A stretch of DNA of 64,000 nucleotides from Tsukamurella sputi (GCF_007858445.1 NZ_VIGV01000002.1:744001-808000); one strand, 5' to 3'. Positions 45,383 to 54,198 are shown, counted from the stretch's first letter. Notes: generated by a model not told the origin, from the letters alone. Translations and numbers: made by a program.

Positions 45383-45769
45383 ATGATCCTGGCCGGACTC
45401 GTCCTCGCCGCCCTGGCGGCGCTCGTGCACTGCTTCATCTTCTATCTGGAGTCGATCGCGTGGACCTCCGCGCGTGCGCGGGCGGCCTTCGGTACGACCG
45501 AGGAGACCGCTGAGGTGACGCGCCCACTCGCGTTCAACCAGGGCTTCTACAACCTGTTCCTGGCGATCGCGGTGTTCCTGGGGATCGTCCTGTTCTCGTC
45601 GCAGCGCGCCGTGGGCGCCACGCTCGTGCTCGTGGGCGTCGGATCGATGCTGGCCGCGGCACTGGTACTCGCGCTGTCGGACCGGTCGAAGCTCCGGGCG
45701 GCCGCGATCCAGGGAACCGCACCGCTGCTCGCGATCATCGCACTGGTGATCGGTCTCCTCGCGGCCTAG
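45383..45769 (+). CDS. DUF1304 membrane protein
   Basis: Four-helix integral membrane protein of 128 residues with the DUF1304 features [12 protein letters not shown] in helix 1 and [11 protein letters not shown] before helix 2. The start follows a CATGAT hexamer by 6 nt. Its stop codon forms part of the -10 of the next gene. Function unknown. Confidence 0.8.
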   Translation: MILAGLVLAALAALVHCFIFYLESIAWTSARARAAFGTTEETAEVTRPLAFNQGFYNLFLAIAVFLGIVLFSSQRAVGATLVLVGVGSMLAAALVLALSDRSKLRAAAIQGTAPLLAIIALVIGLLAA

Positions 45770-45772
45770 CGT
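45767..45772 (+). promoter_or_regulatory. Leaderless -10 of speG overlapping the previous stop codon
   Basis: TAGCGT, whose first three bases are the stop codon of the DUF1304 gene; 7 nt before the ATG at 45780. Confidence 0.55.
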
Positions 45773-45779
45773 GGGTTCC

Positions 45780-46301
45780 ATGACCGTTCAGCTGCGCGCG
45801 ATGGAGCGCACGGACCTGCGGTTCGTGCACGGACTGTTCAATGACCGCGCCGTGATGTCGTACTGGTTCGAGGAGCCCTTCGACGCGCTCGCCGAACTCG
45901 AGGACATCTACGAGCGACACGTCCACGACGAGCGCGAGCGCCGGTTCATCATCGAACACGACGGGCTACCGGTGGGCCTGGTCGAGCTCGTGGAGATCAA
46001 CTTCATCCACCGGAACTGCGAGTTCCAGATCATCGTCGCGCCGGCCGCACAGGGCCACGGCTACGCGGGCGTCGCCACGCGCAAGGCGCTCGACTACGCC
46101 TTCCGGATCCTCAACCTGCACAAGGTGTACCTCTACGTGGACGTCGCGAACGAGAAGGCGGCGCACATCTACGAGAAGATCGGTTTCGTCCAGGAGGGGC
46201 TGCTCCGCGAGGAGTTCTTCTCGAACGGCTCCTACCGGGACGCACGCCTGATGGGCGTCTTCCAGCGCGACTTCCTCGCCACCGACTCGCCGCCCGCCTG
46301 A
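45780..46301 (+). CDS. speG: Spermidine N1-acetyltransferase
   Basis: GNAT enzyme that acetylates spermidine or spermine with acetyl-CoA to limit polyamine toxicity. The 173-residue protein is colinear with E. coli SpeG: YWFEEP near residue 24, [27 protein letters not shown], the acetyl-CoA loop QGHGYAG, and [12 protein letters not shown]. Start ATG follows TAGCGT by 7 nt. No polyamine synthesis or transport gene adjoins. Confidence 0.88.
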   Translation: MTVQLRAMERTDLRFVHGLFNDRAVMSYWFEEPFDALAELEDIYERHVHDERERRFIIEHDGLPVGLVELVEINFIHRNCEFQIIVAPAAQGHGYAGVATRKALDYAFRILNLHKVYLYVDVANEKAAHIYEKIGFVQEGLLREEFFSNGSYRDARLMGVFQRDFLATDSPPA

Positions 46302-46401
46302 ACCCGCTCCGCGCACAGTGTGATGCGCCTCCCACCGCGGCTCGAATGTGAATCGATGCGGCCGCACGGCGAAGGCCGGTTCCCCTCGGTAACCATGGGG
46401 A

Positions 46402-47157
46402 ATGACCACCTCGACGGAGCATCAGCCCACGAAGCAGCAGCCCCGCCCGGTCGTCTCCCGGGATGCGGCCATCGGTTCCGACGCGCGCCTGTCCTGGCTC
46501 CTCGCCGGGGTCGCCGGCATGGTCGGCGCGGTCGCCTTCCTCCATTCGGCCGGGTACTTCGTGACCTTCATGACCGGCAACACCGAACGCGCGGTGCTCA
46601 CCTGGTTCAAGGCCTCGGACGCGCAGCAGATCGCCGGAGCGGGCGCGCTCGCCGCGACCGCCCTCATCGTCGCCTTCGTGACCGGCGTGGTGGTCGCCTC
46701 GATCTGCCGCCGGTACTTCTGGCACGGACATCCGCACGGGCCGACCGTGCTGACCACCGCGGGCCTGCTCGTCGCGTCCGCGACGGACTTCGTTCTCGAC
46801 GGATTCGACGAGCCGGAGGTGCGTTTCGTCCCGATCCTGATCATCACGTTCTCCCTGGGTGCACTGAACACCTCGTTCACGAAGAACGGCGAGGTCTCGG
46901 TCCCGCTGTCGTACGTGACCGGCACGCTGGTCAAGCTCGGACAGGGCATCGAGCGGCACGCGACGAGGAACGGCACCGTCTTCGACTGGCTCGGATACGC
47001 GCTGGTCTACGTGGGCTTCGTGCTCGGCGCCGCGGTCGGCGGCGTCATCGGCTCGTTCGTCACGGGCCCGCAGGTGATCCTCGTGGCCGGCCTCCTCTGC
47101 GGCGTCACCACCCTGGTCACCTTCCTCCACTCGGATCGGCAGAAGCTGCTGGGCTGA
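46402..47157 (+). CDS. YoaK/DUF1275 family membrane protein
   Basis: Integral membrane protein of 251 residues with about six helices, the family motif FMTGNT near residue 56 and YVTGTLVKLGQ near residue 172. YoaK-like proteins are widespread and have no established role, although transporter activity has been suggested. Its stop lies 40 nt inside the 3' end of the convergent hxlR-type gene. Confidence 0.8.
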   Translation: MTTSTEHQPTKQQPRPVVSRDAAIGSDARLSWLLAGVAGMVGAVAFLHSAGYFVTFMTGNTERAVLTWFKASDAQQIAGAGALAATALIVAFVTGVVVASICRRYFWHGHPHGPTVLTTAGLLVASATDFVLDGFDEPEVRFVPILIITFSLGALNTSFTKNGEVSVPLSYVTGTLVKLGQGIERHATRNGTVFDWLGYALVYVGFVLGAAVGGVIGSFVTGPQVILVAGLLCGVTTLVTFLHSDRQKLLG

Positions 47158-47644
47158 CCCCGTCCGCCGCGGGCCATCGATCCGGGTTGAGCCGGATCTC
47201 GATCGCACTCGCGGGTATCTCGGCACCGTCGACGGCGGGCCGCGTCCGGACCGCATCACCCGATTCCGCGTCCACGAAGACGAGCGGCGGACCGTCGGGC
47301 TGCAGGTGGGCGTCCCCGAACTGCACCAGGGCCAGGAACACCGGGAGCAGATCCTGCCCGGCCGGGGTCAAGTGGTACTCGGCGCGGGCTCGCGAACCGG
47401 GCTCACGGTACTCCGTCGCCACGATGAGATCGGCGGAGGCGAGTTGCTTGAGGGCGCGCGACACCGCCGGCGCCGAGGTCGCCGTCCGGGTGACGAGATC
47501 ATCGAACCGGGTGGTGCCGTAGAGCAGTTCCCGCAGCACGAGGAACACCGTCTTCGTGGTGAGCAGATCGAGTGTGCGCGCCGCGGAGCAGCCGTCGCCG
47601 ATCGCCCACCTGCTCCTGTCGCGCAGTCGTTCCTCGAACTCCAT
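47117..47644 (-). CDS. HxlR-type winged-helix regulator
   Basis: MarR-like regulator of the HxlR group, 175 residues from the ATG at 47644. The winged helix (about 15-100) contains CSAARTLDLL, LRELLYGTTRFDDL and SRALKQLASADLIVATEY; the usual N-terminal Cys of the group is present (C19). The C-terminal extension to residue 175 is longer than typical HxlR proteins (about 110) and unassigned. It is divergent from an SDR gene across an 89-nt gap with palindromes, so it probably controls that gene and itself. Confidence 0.85.
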   Translation of the reverse strand: MEFEERLRDRSRWAIGDGCSAARTLDLLTTKTVFLVLRELLYGTTRFDDLVTRTATSAPAVSRALKQLASADLIVATEYREPGSRARAEYHLTPAGQDLLPVFLALVQFGDAHLQPDGPPLVFVDAESGDAVRTRPAVDGAEIPASAIEIRLNPDRWPAADGVSPAASADPSGGR

Positions 47645-47656
47645 GGCACCATCATA

Positions 47657-47713
47657 ACTAACGCTTGCGTTAGTCAGAAGTGAGTGCTTCAATCAAGCTG
47701 ACTAACGTAGTCA
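47657..47713. promoter_or_regulatory. Operator region between the HxlR-type regulator and the SDR gene
   Basis: Two palindromes: 47657-47674 (8-bp arms ACTAACGC/GCGTTAGT, 2-nt spacer) and 47699-47713 (6-bp arms TGACTA/TAGTCA, 3-nt spacer). The half site ACTAACG occurs three times. AT-richer than the surroundings. Confidence 0.65.
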
Positions 47714-47733
47714 TTACTCAGAAGGAGTTCGCC

Positions 47734-48435
47734 ATGGTCGCTCTCAAGGACGCCGTCGTCGTGGTCACCGGAGGCCGGCGGGGCCTCGGCGCCGCACTGG
47801 TCGACGGTGCGCTCGCCCGCGGGGCCACAAAGGTCTACGCCACCGGCCGGGAGCCCTTCATCGACGCCCGGCCGGAGGTGGTCCCCGTCGCGCTCGAGGT
47901 GCGCTCCGACGACTCGGTCGCCGCCCTGGCGGAGCTCGCCGACGACGCCACGATCGTCTTCAACAACGCCGGGGTCATGACCCCGACCCCGCTTGTCACC
48001 GGTGCGCCGCGGGAGATCGAGGCGATGTTCGACGTGAACGCCTTCGGCCTGCTCCGGGTGGCCCGCGCGTTCGCTCCCGTGCTCGCGGCCAACGGCGGCG
48101 GCGCGCTCGTCGACATGCACTCGGTGCTCTCCTGGCTGGCCGGCTCCGGCGGATACGGCGCCTCCAAGGCCGCCGCCTGGTCGATCACGAACTCGCTGCG
48201 CGCCGAGCTCGCAGCGCAGGGGACGCAGGTGGTCGGCGTGCACGCGGGCTTCATCGACACCGAGATGGTCACGGAGATCCCGCTGCCCAAGGCGACGCCG
48301 GCTGCGATCGCGGGCGCGATCCTCGACGGCGTCGAATCGGGCGCGGTCGAGGTCCTGGCCGACGCCGTCAGCGAGACGACGAAGGCCGCCCTGTCCGGCC
48401 CCGTCGAGAACCTGGCCTTCCCCGCCCACGCCTGA
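47734..48435 (+). CDS. Short-chain dehydrogenase/reductase
   Basis: NAD(P)-dependent oxidoreductase of 233 residues. Rossmann motif TGGRRGLG near residue 13, NNAG near residue 76, and the Ser / YxxxK catalytic pair in MHSVLSW and YGASKAA. Strong AGAAGGAG ribosome site. The two basic residues in the GxxRG loop favour NADPH. Transcribed divergently from the HxlR-type regulator, a common arrangement for quinone/aldehyde-responsive reductases. The tautomerase gene follows after 28 nt and is likely cotranscribed. Confidence 0.85.
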   Translation: MVALKDAVVVVTGGRRGLGAALVDGALARGATKVYATGREPFIDARPEVVPVALEVRSDDSVAALAELADDATIVFNNAGVMTPTPLVTGAPREIEAMFDVNAFGLLRVARAFAPVLAANGGGALVDMHSVLSWLAGSGGYGASKAAAWSITNSLRAELAAQGTQVVGVHAGFIDTEMVTEIPLPKATPAAIAGAILDGVESGAVEVLADAVSETTKAALSGPVENLAFPAHA

Positions 48436-48463
48436 CGCACCCACCATCGAACAGAGGAATCCC

Positions 48464-48889
48464 ATGCCGCTCTGGAACATCCACCACACGCCCGACGTCT
48501 TCACGCCCGCCGAGAAGGAGACCCTCGCTGCCGCCATCACGGATCAGTACGCAGCGATCGGGCTCCCCCGCTTCTACGTCGTCGCGCTCTTCCACGAGGT
48601 CTCGCCGGAGAACTTCTTCATCGGCGGCGCGAGCGCGCCCACCGCGGTACGCATCGCCATCGACCACATCGCCCGGCACGCATCCGATTCGGCGAGCCGG
48701 ACGCGGATCGCCGAGTGGGTGCGCGCGATGGTCGCGCCCGCACTGACACGGCACCCGGATCTGCAGTGGGAGTTCCATGTCGACGACACCAGCGAGGAGA
48801 TGTGGATGATCAACGGCCTCGTGCCGCCGCCGGCCCAATCGGAGGCGGAACGGAGCTGGGCCACCACGAATCGGACTGCGGTGTACTGA
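48464..48889 (+). CDS. Tautomerase-family protein (cis-CaaD-like)
   Basis: The 141-residue protein starts MPLWNIHHTP with the amino-terminal proline (Pro2 in the gene) that is the catalytic base in tautomerases; length and the later EEMWMING segment match the single-chain cis-3-chloroacrylic-acid-dehalogenase-like subgroup of actinobacteria. Likely acts on a small oxo-acid or phenolic compound together with the SDR. An AGAGGA site precedes the ATG. Substrate unknown. Confidence 0.75.
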   Translation: MPLWNIHHTPDVFTPAEKETLAAAITDQYAAIGLPRFYVVALFHEVSPENFFIGGASAPTAVRIAIDHIARHASDSASRTRIAEWVRAMVAPALTRHPDLQWEFHVDDTSEEMWMINGLVPPPAQSEAERSWATTNRTAVY

Positions 48890-48942
48890 CCCCGGTTGCG
48901 GTCACCGCGATCACAACCGGTGACAGGGGCACCGGTCGCCGA

Positions 48943-48948
48943 TAGGTT
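48943..48948 (+). promoter_or_regulatory. Leaderless -10 of the MFS gene at 48956
   Basis: TAGGTT, 7 nt before the GTG at 48956. Confidence 0.6.
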
Positions 48949-48955
48949 CCGGCCG

Positions 48956-50287
48956 GTGAGTACCGCCACCGTCGACACCGCACCCGCGACCTCCGCACCG
49001 GACCGCTCCCAGCTGCGGAGAGTGATCGCGGCGTCGCTGCTGGGCACGACGGTCGAGTGGTACGACTTCTTCCTGTACTCGACCGCCGCATCGCTGGTGT
49101 TCAACAAACTCTTCTTCCCGGACACCAGTTCGTTCGTCGGCACGATGCTCAGCTTCGTGACCTTCGCGGTCGGATTCGTCATGCGACCCGTCGGCGGCTT
49201 GGTCTTCGGACACATCGGCGACAGGATCGGCCGACGGCAGACGCTCGCGTTGACGATGCTCCTGATGGGTGCGGCGACGGCGCTGATGGGCGCACTGCCG
49301 ACCGCGGGGCAGGTGGGCGTTCTCGCGCCGATCCTGTTGCTGCTCCTGCGCATCGTGCAGGGTTTCGCCCTCGGCGGCGAGTGGGCCGGCGCGGTCCTGC
49401 TCGCCGTCGAGCACGCACCCGCCGGACGGAAGGGACGCTTCGGCGCCATTCCGCAGGTCGGGCTGGCGCTGGGACTGGGTCTCGGCACGGCCGTCTTCGC
49501 GCTGCTGCAAACGGTTTTCGACGACGATCAGTTCCTTCGGTTCGGCTGGCGCATCGCCTTCGCCGTCTCGATCGTGCTCGTGGTGATCGGCATCGTGGTG
49601 CGCCTGGCGGTCGACGAGACGCCCGCCTTCGTCGCGGCACGTGCGACGCTCGACACGACACGCACTCCCCTGCGCCAGTTGCTCTGCGATCCGGCGCTAC
49701 GGCGCAGCACGATCGCGGGATGCCTCGCACGCTGGGCCGAGGGGAGCGCGTTCAACACCTGGGGCGTCTTCGCGATCACCTATGCGACGGCGTCTCTGGC
49801 GATGAACAAGGTGGAGGTGCTCCTCGCGGTCACCGCGGCCGCCCTGGTGATGGCCGTGGTGATCCCGTTCGCGGGTGTGCTGGCCGATCGCGTCGGACCC
49901 GGCCGGGTCTACGGAATCGGCGTGCTGTTGTACGGGCTGGCGGTCTTCCCCGTTTTCGGACTGTTCGGCACCGGGTCGATCGTGTGGTTCACGGTGGGCC
50001 TCGTCGTGGTCTTCGGCCTGATCCACGGCGTCTTCTACGCGGCGCAGGGCACCTTCTTCGCGAGCCTGTTCCCGACCGAGGTCCGGTACACGGGCCTGTC
50101 CGTCGTGTACCAGTTCTCGGGGATCTACGCATCGGGCCTGACGCCCCTCATCCTCACGGCACTCATTCACGGGTCCGACGGTGCGCCGTGGACCGCCGCG
50201 GGTTACCTGGTCGCGACCGCGGCGGTCTCCGTAGCGGCGACCGCGTGGATCCGCCGAGTCGCCCTCACGCGCTTCGATGGAAACTGA
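48956..50287 (+). CDS. MFS carrier, metabolite:H+ symporter family
   Basis: Third MHS-branch carrier of the window, 443 residues and about 12 helices, with GTTVEWYDFFLY near residue 30, GHIGDRIGRRQT in loop 2-3 and GFALGGEWAGAVLL in helix 4-5. The GTG at 48956 is chosen over an in-frame ATG 20 codons upstream because it follows TAGGTT by 7 nt. Substrate unknown. A 156-nt gap after it contains no recognisable gene. Confidence 0.82.
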   Translation: MSTATVDTAPATSAPDRSQLRRVIAASLLGTTVEWYDFFLYSTAASLVFNKLFFPDTSSFVGTMLSFVTFAVGFVMRPVGGLVFGHIGDRIGRRQTLALTMLLMGAATALMGALPTAGQVGVLAPILLLLLRIVQGFALGGEWAGAVLLAVEHAPAGRKGRFGAIPQVGLALGLGLGTAVFALLQTVFDDDQFLRFGWRIAFAVSIVLVVIGIVVRLAVDETPAFVAARATLDTTRTPLRQLLCDPALRRSTIAGCLARWAEGSAFNTWGVFAITYATASLAMNKVEVLLAVTAAALVMAVVIPFAGVLADRVGPGRVYGIGVLLYGLAVFPVFGLFGTGSIVWFTVGLVVVFGLIHGVFYAAQGTFFASLFPTEVRYTGLSVVYQFSGIYASGLTPLILTALIHGSDGAPWTAAGYLVATAAVSVAATAWIRRVALTRFDGN

Positions 50288-50431
50288 TTGGAACATCCGA
50301 TCGCCGTCTGATATTGTTTCGAACAAGTTCGTGAGCGTGACTGTAAACCGCTCAGTGAAACAGAGGCCGGGGCGCGTTACAGGTGCCACCGGCCTCGCCC
50401 ATATCCAGAGCCCCTCGCGCGCCCCGCGGCC

Positions 50432-50437
50432 TAGGCT
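50432..50437 (+). promoter_or_regulatory. Leaderless -10 of the UdgB-DUF488 gene
   Basis: TAGGCT, 6 nt before the ATG at 50444. Confidence 0.6.
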
Positions 50438-50443
50438 CGTGTC

Positions 50444-51583
50444 ATGGCCCGTCCCGCCCGATCCACAGCGCCGGAGAAGGCACCGTCCGCGGCGATGAGC
50501 GCGCGATCCGTGCGGGACCTGGACTCTCTGATCCGCTCGTGCCGGGCATGCCCGCGGCTCGTGGCGTGGCGGGAGGACGTCGCGCGCGTGAAGCGCGCCG
50601 CGTTCGCCAACCAGGAGTACTGGGGCAAGCCCGTTCCGGGGTTCGGGCCCGCGGACGCTCGGATGCTCGTCGTAGGGCTGGCGCCGGCGGCGCACGGCGC
50701 CAACCGGACCGGGCGCATGTTCACCGGTGATCGGAGCGGCGACGTGCTGTTCGCCGCCCTGCACGCCGTCGGGCTCGCGAACCAGCCTCACGCCGTCGCG
50801 GTCGAGGACGGCCTGCGGCTCACCGACGTCCGTATCAGCTCGCCGGTCCGCTGCGCGCCACCGGAGAACAAGCCGACGCCGGCCGAGCGCCGCGCGTGCT
50901 CCCCTTTCCTCGCCCGCGAGCTCGAGCTGTTGACGTCCGTGCGGGTCGCGGTGGTGCTGGGCGGATTCGGCTGGCAGGCTCTCTTCGCGGTGCTGTCCGA
51001 CGGTGGCTGGCTCGTCCCGCGCCCGAGGCCCGCGTTCGGGCACGGCGCCTGGGTGGACCTGAACCATCCCGACGGCCGCACGCTCACCGTGCTCGGCTGC
51101 TTCCATGTGAGCCAGCAGAACACCTTCACCGGACGGCTCACCCCCGCCATGCTGGAGGATGTTCTGACGACCGCCCGATCGATCGCGGTCGACGGCGCGG
51201 CGAAGGGAACCAGCATGACGGTCCGGGTCAAGCGGGTGTACGAGGCGCAAGCAGAGGGCGACGGTGAACGGATCCTCGTGGACCGGCTGTGGCCCCGCGG
51301 GATCAGCAAGGACCGCGCCGATCTGACCGAATGGTGCAAGGCCGTCTCGCCGTCGACGGAGCTGCGGAAATGGTACGAGCACGATCCCGCGAGGTACCCC
51401 GAGTTCGTCGAGCGGTACAAGGCCGAGCTCGCCGAACCCGAAGCGGCGTCCGCCTACGACGGGCTCGCGGCACGGGTGTCCCGCGGTCCGGTCACCCTCC
51501 TCACCGCGTCGAAGGCGGAGGACATCAGCCACGCACACGTGCTCGCGGCCCTGCTGAGTGGACGCGATCCACTCGTACGGTGA
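50444..51583 (+). CDS. Fusion of family 5 uracil-DNA glycosylase (UdgB) and DUF488
   Basis: The first 250 residues are a UdgB-type glycosylase that removes uracil, and possibly other lesions, from DNA: four iron-sulfur cysteines (SCRAC near residue 29; C and C flanking the PENKPTPAERRAC segment), substrate loop GLAPAAHGANRTGR, and FHVSQQNTFTGRL at the position of the HPS motif. Residues 258-379 form a complete DUF488/YeaO-like domain (MTVRVKRVYE ... VDRLWPRGISK ... TLLTASK). There is no stop between them. An ATG at 51215 with GAAGGGA upstream could start DUF488 alone. Role of DUF488 is unknown. Confidence 0.82.
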   Translation: MARPARSTAPEKAPSAAMSARSVRDLDSLIRSCRACPRLVAWREDVARVKRAAFANQEYWGKPVPGFGPADARMLVVGLAPAAHGANRTGRMFTGDRSGDVLFAALHAVGLANQPHAVAVEDGLRLTDVRISSPVRCAPPENKPTPAERRACSPFLARELELLTSVRVAVVLGGFGWQALFAVLSDGGWLVPRPRPAFGHGAWVDLNHPDGRTLTVLGCFHVSQQNTFTGRLTPAMLEDVLTTARSIAVDGAAKGTSMTVRVKRVYEAQAEGDGERILVDRLWPRGISKDRADLTEWCKAVSPSTELRKWYEHDPARYPEFVERYKAELAEPEAASAYDGLAARVSRGPVTLLTASKAEDISHAHVLAALLSGRDPLVR

Positions 51584-51629
51584 GCTCACGGACTTCGCCG
51601 ACCCGCACCGTCGAACTCCTTCCGACTGC

Positions 51630-51635
51630 TAGCGT
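51630..51635 (+). promoter_or_regulatory. Leaderless -10 of the OxlT-like carrier gene
   Basis: TAGCGT, 6 nt before the GTG at 51642. Confidence 0.6.
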
Positions 51636-51641
51636 CGCGCC

Positions 51642-53057
51642 GTGGCCGCGTTGTCCTTCCTCGACCGAGAGCACTCCGTCGCACCGCTGAACTACAACCG
51701 GTGGTTGATCCCTCCTGCGGCGTTGGCGATCCACCTGTGCATCGGCCAGGTGTACGCGACGAGCGTCTACAAGGACGCCCTGGTCAAGCACTTCGACACC
51801 AACAAGACGATGATCGGCATCGTCTTCTCCATCGCCATCGTGATGCTGGGACTCTCCGCAGCCGTCTTCGGCACCTGGGTGGATCGAGTGGGTCCGCGTC
51901 GCACGATGTTCACCTCCGCGAGCTGCTGGGGCGCCGGGTTCCTCATCGCCGCAGCGGGTATCGCGACCGGCCAGTTGTGGCTCGTCTACCTCGGCTACGG
52001 CGTGGTCGGCGGCATCGGGCTCGGATTGGGCTACATCTCGCCCGTGTCGACGTTGATGAAGTGGTTCCCCGATCGGCCCGGTCTTGCGACGGGCATGGCC
52101 ATCATGGGCTTCGGCGGCGGCGCCATGGTCGCCTCCCCGCTGTCGAAGGAGCTCCTGAAGCTCTACGGCGGCGCGGAGGCCGGCGGCAGCGCGGTGACCA
52201 AGCTCTTCCTGACCCTCGGCATCGCGTACTTCCTGGTGATGATGATGGGCGTCTTCACGATTCGCGTGCCCGCGCCCGGATACATGCCCGCCGGCTTCGA
52301 GCCCGCGAGCGTCACGTCCAAGGCGATGGTCAGTGGCGGGAACGTCTCCGCCGCCAACGCGATCAAGACGCCGCAGTTCTGGCTGCTGTGGATCGTGCTG
52401 CTGTGCAATGTGACTGCGGGCATCGGCATCCTCGAGCAGGCCGCCGATATGATCCAGGACTTCTTCCGCGACGCCGGCGGCGTGTCCACGGTGACCGCGA
52501 CCGTCGCCGCCGGCTTCGTCGGGCTCTTGTCCGTCGCGAACATGGCGGGTCGCCTCGGCTGGTCGACGACCTCGGACTACATCGGGCGCAAACCGACCTA
52601 CATGATGTATCTCGGTGTCGGTGTCCTGCTCTATCTCGGGCTGGCCACCGTCGGTGCGTCGTCGACGGCGTTGTTCGTCCTGTTCTGCGCGGTGATCATC
52701 TCCTTCTACGGAGGCGGATTCGCCACGGTGCCGGCGTACCTCCGCGATCTGTTCGGCACGTACCAGGTGGGCGCGATCCACGGTCGGCTACTGACGGCGT
52801 GGTCGACGGCGGGCGTACTCGGCCCGCTCATCGTCAACCGGGTACTGGACTCGAAGAAGGACCGCGTCGACGAAGCGGGGAAAGCAGTCCCGCTCGAGGC
52901 GGCGGATTACCATCTCGCCCTGTACATCATGGTCGCCGTGCTCGTCGTGGGCTTCCTCGCCAACCTGGCCATCCGTCCCGTCTCGGATCGGTGGCACGAG
53001 AAGGGCACCGTCGTCGACGCCGTCGACGCGGCGCACGGACCGAAGGGAGCATCGTGA
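51642..53057 (+). CDS. OxlT-like MFS antiporter (oxalate/formate family)
   Basis: Twelve-helix MFS carrier of 471 residues of the oxalate:formate/monocarboxylate branch: NRWLIPPAALAIHLCIGQVYATSVY opening region, GTWVDRVGPRRT loop, GLGYISPVSTLMKWFPDRPGLATG in helix 4-5, and GGFATVPAYLRDLFGT in the second half. The GTG start is leaderless. A 42-residue single-helix gene overlaps its stop (GTGA), a partner seen with this carrier branch. No oxalyl-CoA decarboxylase or formyl-CoA transferase is nearby, so the true substrate is open. Confidence 0.82.
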   Translation: MAALSFLDREHSVAPLNYNRWLIPPAALAIHLCIGQVYATSVYKDALVKHFDTNKTMIGIVFSIAIVMLGLSAAVFGTWVDRVGPRRTMFTSASCWGAGFLIAAAGIATGQLWLVYLGYGVVGGIGLGLGYISPVSTLMKWFPDRPGLATGMAIMGFGGGAMVASPLSKELLKLYGGAEAGGSAVTKLFLTLGIAYFLVMMMGVFTIRVPAPGYMPAGFEPASVTSKAMVSGGNVSAANAIKTPQFWLLWIVLLCNVTAGIGILEQAADMIQDFFRDAGGVSTVTATVAAGFVGLLSVANMAGRLGWSTTSDYIGRKPTYMMYLGVGVLLYLGLATVGASSTALFVLFCAVIISFYGGGFATVPAYLRDLFGTYQVGAIHGRLLTAWSTAGVLGPLIVNRVLDSKKDRVDEAGKAVPLEAADYHLALYIMVAVLVVGFLANLAIRPVSDRWHEKGTVVDAVDAAHGPKGAS

Positions 53058-53182
53058 CCGAGGCCGAATCCGATGGACGGCACCCCGTCCAGCTCGTGGT
53101 CACCTGGACCCTCGTGACCGTCCCGCTGCTGTACGGGCTCTACCACGCCGTCGACGCGGCGCTCCAGCTCTTCCAGGGCTGA
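53054..53182 (+). CDS. Small single-helix partner of the OxlT-like carrier
   Basis: A 42-residue protein with one hydrophobic helix (about 12-34, VVTWTLVTVPLLYGLYHAV) and a short acidic N-terminus. GTG start within GTGA overlap of the carrier gene, with GGGAG 5 nt upstream. Small membrane genes of this kind directly after OxlT-like carriers are annotated as an MFS small subunit; the exact function is not established. Confidence 0.75.
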   Translation: MTEAESDGRHPVQLVVTWTLVTVPLLYGLYHAVDAALQLFQG

Positions 53183-53192
53183 CTCTGCGCCC

Positions 53193-53516
53193 TCAGCGGG
53201 TCCTGCGGAAGAAGGCCCGTCGGGGGTTCCGAGGTTCCGGCGGGATGAGCACCTCGCGGAAACGATCGGAGAAACCCGCGATCGCCCGCCGCTCGTCGTC
53301 GAGGAGGCGTCGGTTCCCACTGGTCACCTCGACCGCGATCGGCGTCCCCGGGCCCACGCCGAGATCCGCCCAGCAGAGCGGGAGGTTCTGAGCGAGCAAA
53401 CGTCGGCCACCCACGACGAGGTAGATCCGGGAGACGTACCGCGCAGTCTCCCAGCTCAGCCTCGCGGCACGGTCCCCGTCCAGGTAGCCGTGCGCGACGA
53501 ATCGCTCCAGGTACAC
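53193..53516 (-). CDS. Hypothetical protein
   Basis: A 107-residue soluble protein with several beta strands (YVSRIYLVVGG, LPLCWADLGVG, PIAVEVTSG) and an Arg-rich tail. I do not recognise the family. The GTG start at 53516 is fixed by a TACCGT hexamer 7 nt upstream that overlaps the end of the DUF1361 gene; the longer frame before it is Ser/Arg-rich and unlikely. Confidence 0.55.
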   Translation of the reverse strand: MYLERFVAHGYLDGDRAARLSWETARYVSRIYLVVGGRRLLAQNLPLCWADLGVGPGTPIAVEVTSGNRRLLDDERRAIAGFSDRFREVLIPPEPRNPRRAFFRRTR

Positions 53517-53523
53517 GGCTTCG

Positions 53524-53529
53524 ACGGTA
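53524..53529 (-). promoter_or_regulatory. Leaderless -10 of the gene ending at 53193
   Basis: TACCGT on the minus strand, 7 nt before the GTG at 53516. Confidence 0.5.
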
Positions 53530-53535
53530 CGCCGG

Positions 53536-54198
53536 TCAGGCGCGCTCCGGGCCCGTGTCGGCGGCCTTGACGGGCGGTGTGAGCGAGAAGATCGTGAGGT
53601 AGGCGAGCCCGAAGAACGCCGCGACTGCGACCGCGACACCCGTGGATTGGACGTAGGAGAACGGCGAGGTCACCCAATCGAGTGTCGCGACGACCACCGC
53701 ATCGGGCCGGGTCACCAGATCCCACGAGTTCCACCGCTGGAAGCGGCCGATCACGACGCCGATCGCGCACAGCGCGATCGACAGTACGACGGCGAGCCAC
53801 CCCCACCGCGCCCCGAACTCGCGCTGCAACCGTCGGTGCACCAACAGCATCGAGACGACGCCCAACAGAATCCCCGTCCACGCGGCAAACCCGTACTGCA
53901 GGACGTGACGCCACATGTTCTCACCGTCGCCGAGATGGACCAGATCGGTGACGAGGTACGGGGAGTTGGGCAGGAACGCCAGCCAGCCGGCGCCGAGCGG
54001 GACCAGCGCCCAGCGGCGGCGGACCGTCGCGAAGCCGACAGCGAACAGCATCGGGATCCACGCCAGGAAGAGGTTCCAGATGAGGAACCGGCTCGGATAA
54101 GTCAGTGGCGCCGCAGGATCCGTAGTCCCGAGCACCACGGTGAGCGCAGTCGTGGCGAGCAGGGAGGCCAACAGCATCGCGCCGCGCGTTCTGGTCAT
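53536..54198 (-). CDS. DUF1361 membrane protein
   Basis: Integral membrane protein of 220 residues with about six helices and the DUF1361 motifs FLPNSPYLVTDLVHL near residue 75 and GRFQRWNSWD near residue 152. Function unknown. Its 5' end lies 30 nt from the folD stop on the same strand. Confidence 0.82.
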   Translation of the reverse strand: MTRTRGAMLLASLLATTALTVVLGTTDPAAPLTYPSRFLIWNLFLAWIPMLFAVGFATVRRRWALVPLGAGWLAFLPNSPYLVTDLVHLGDGENMWRHVLQYGFAAWTGILLGVVSMLLVHRRLQREFGARWGWLAVVLSIALCAIGVVIGRFQRWNSWDLVTRPDAVVVATLDWVTSPFSYVQSTGVAVAVAAFFGLAYLTIFSLTPPVKAADTGPERA

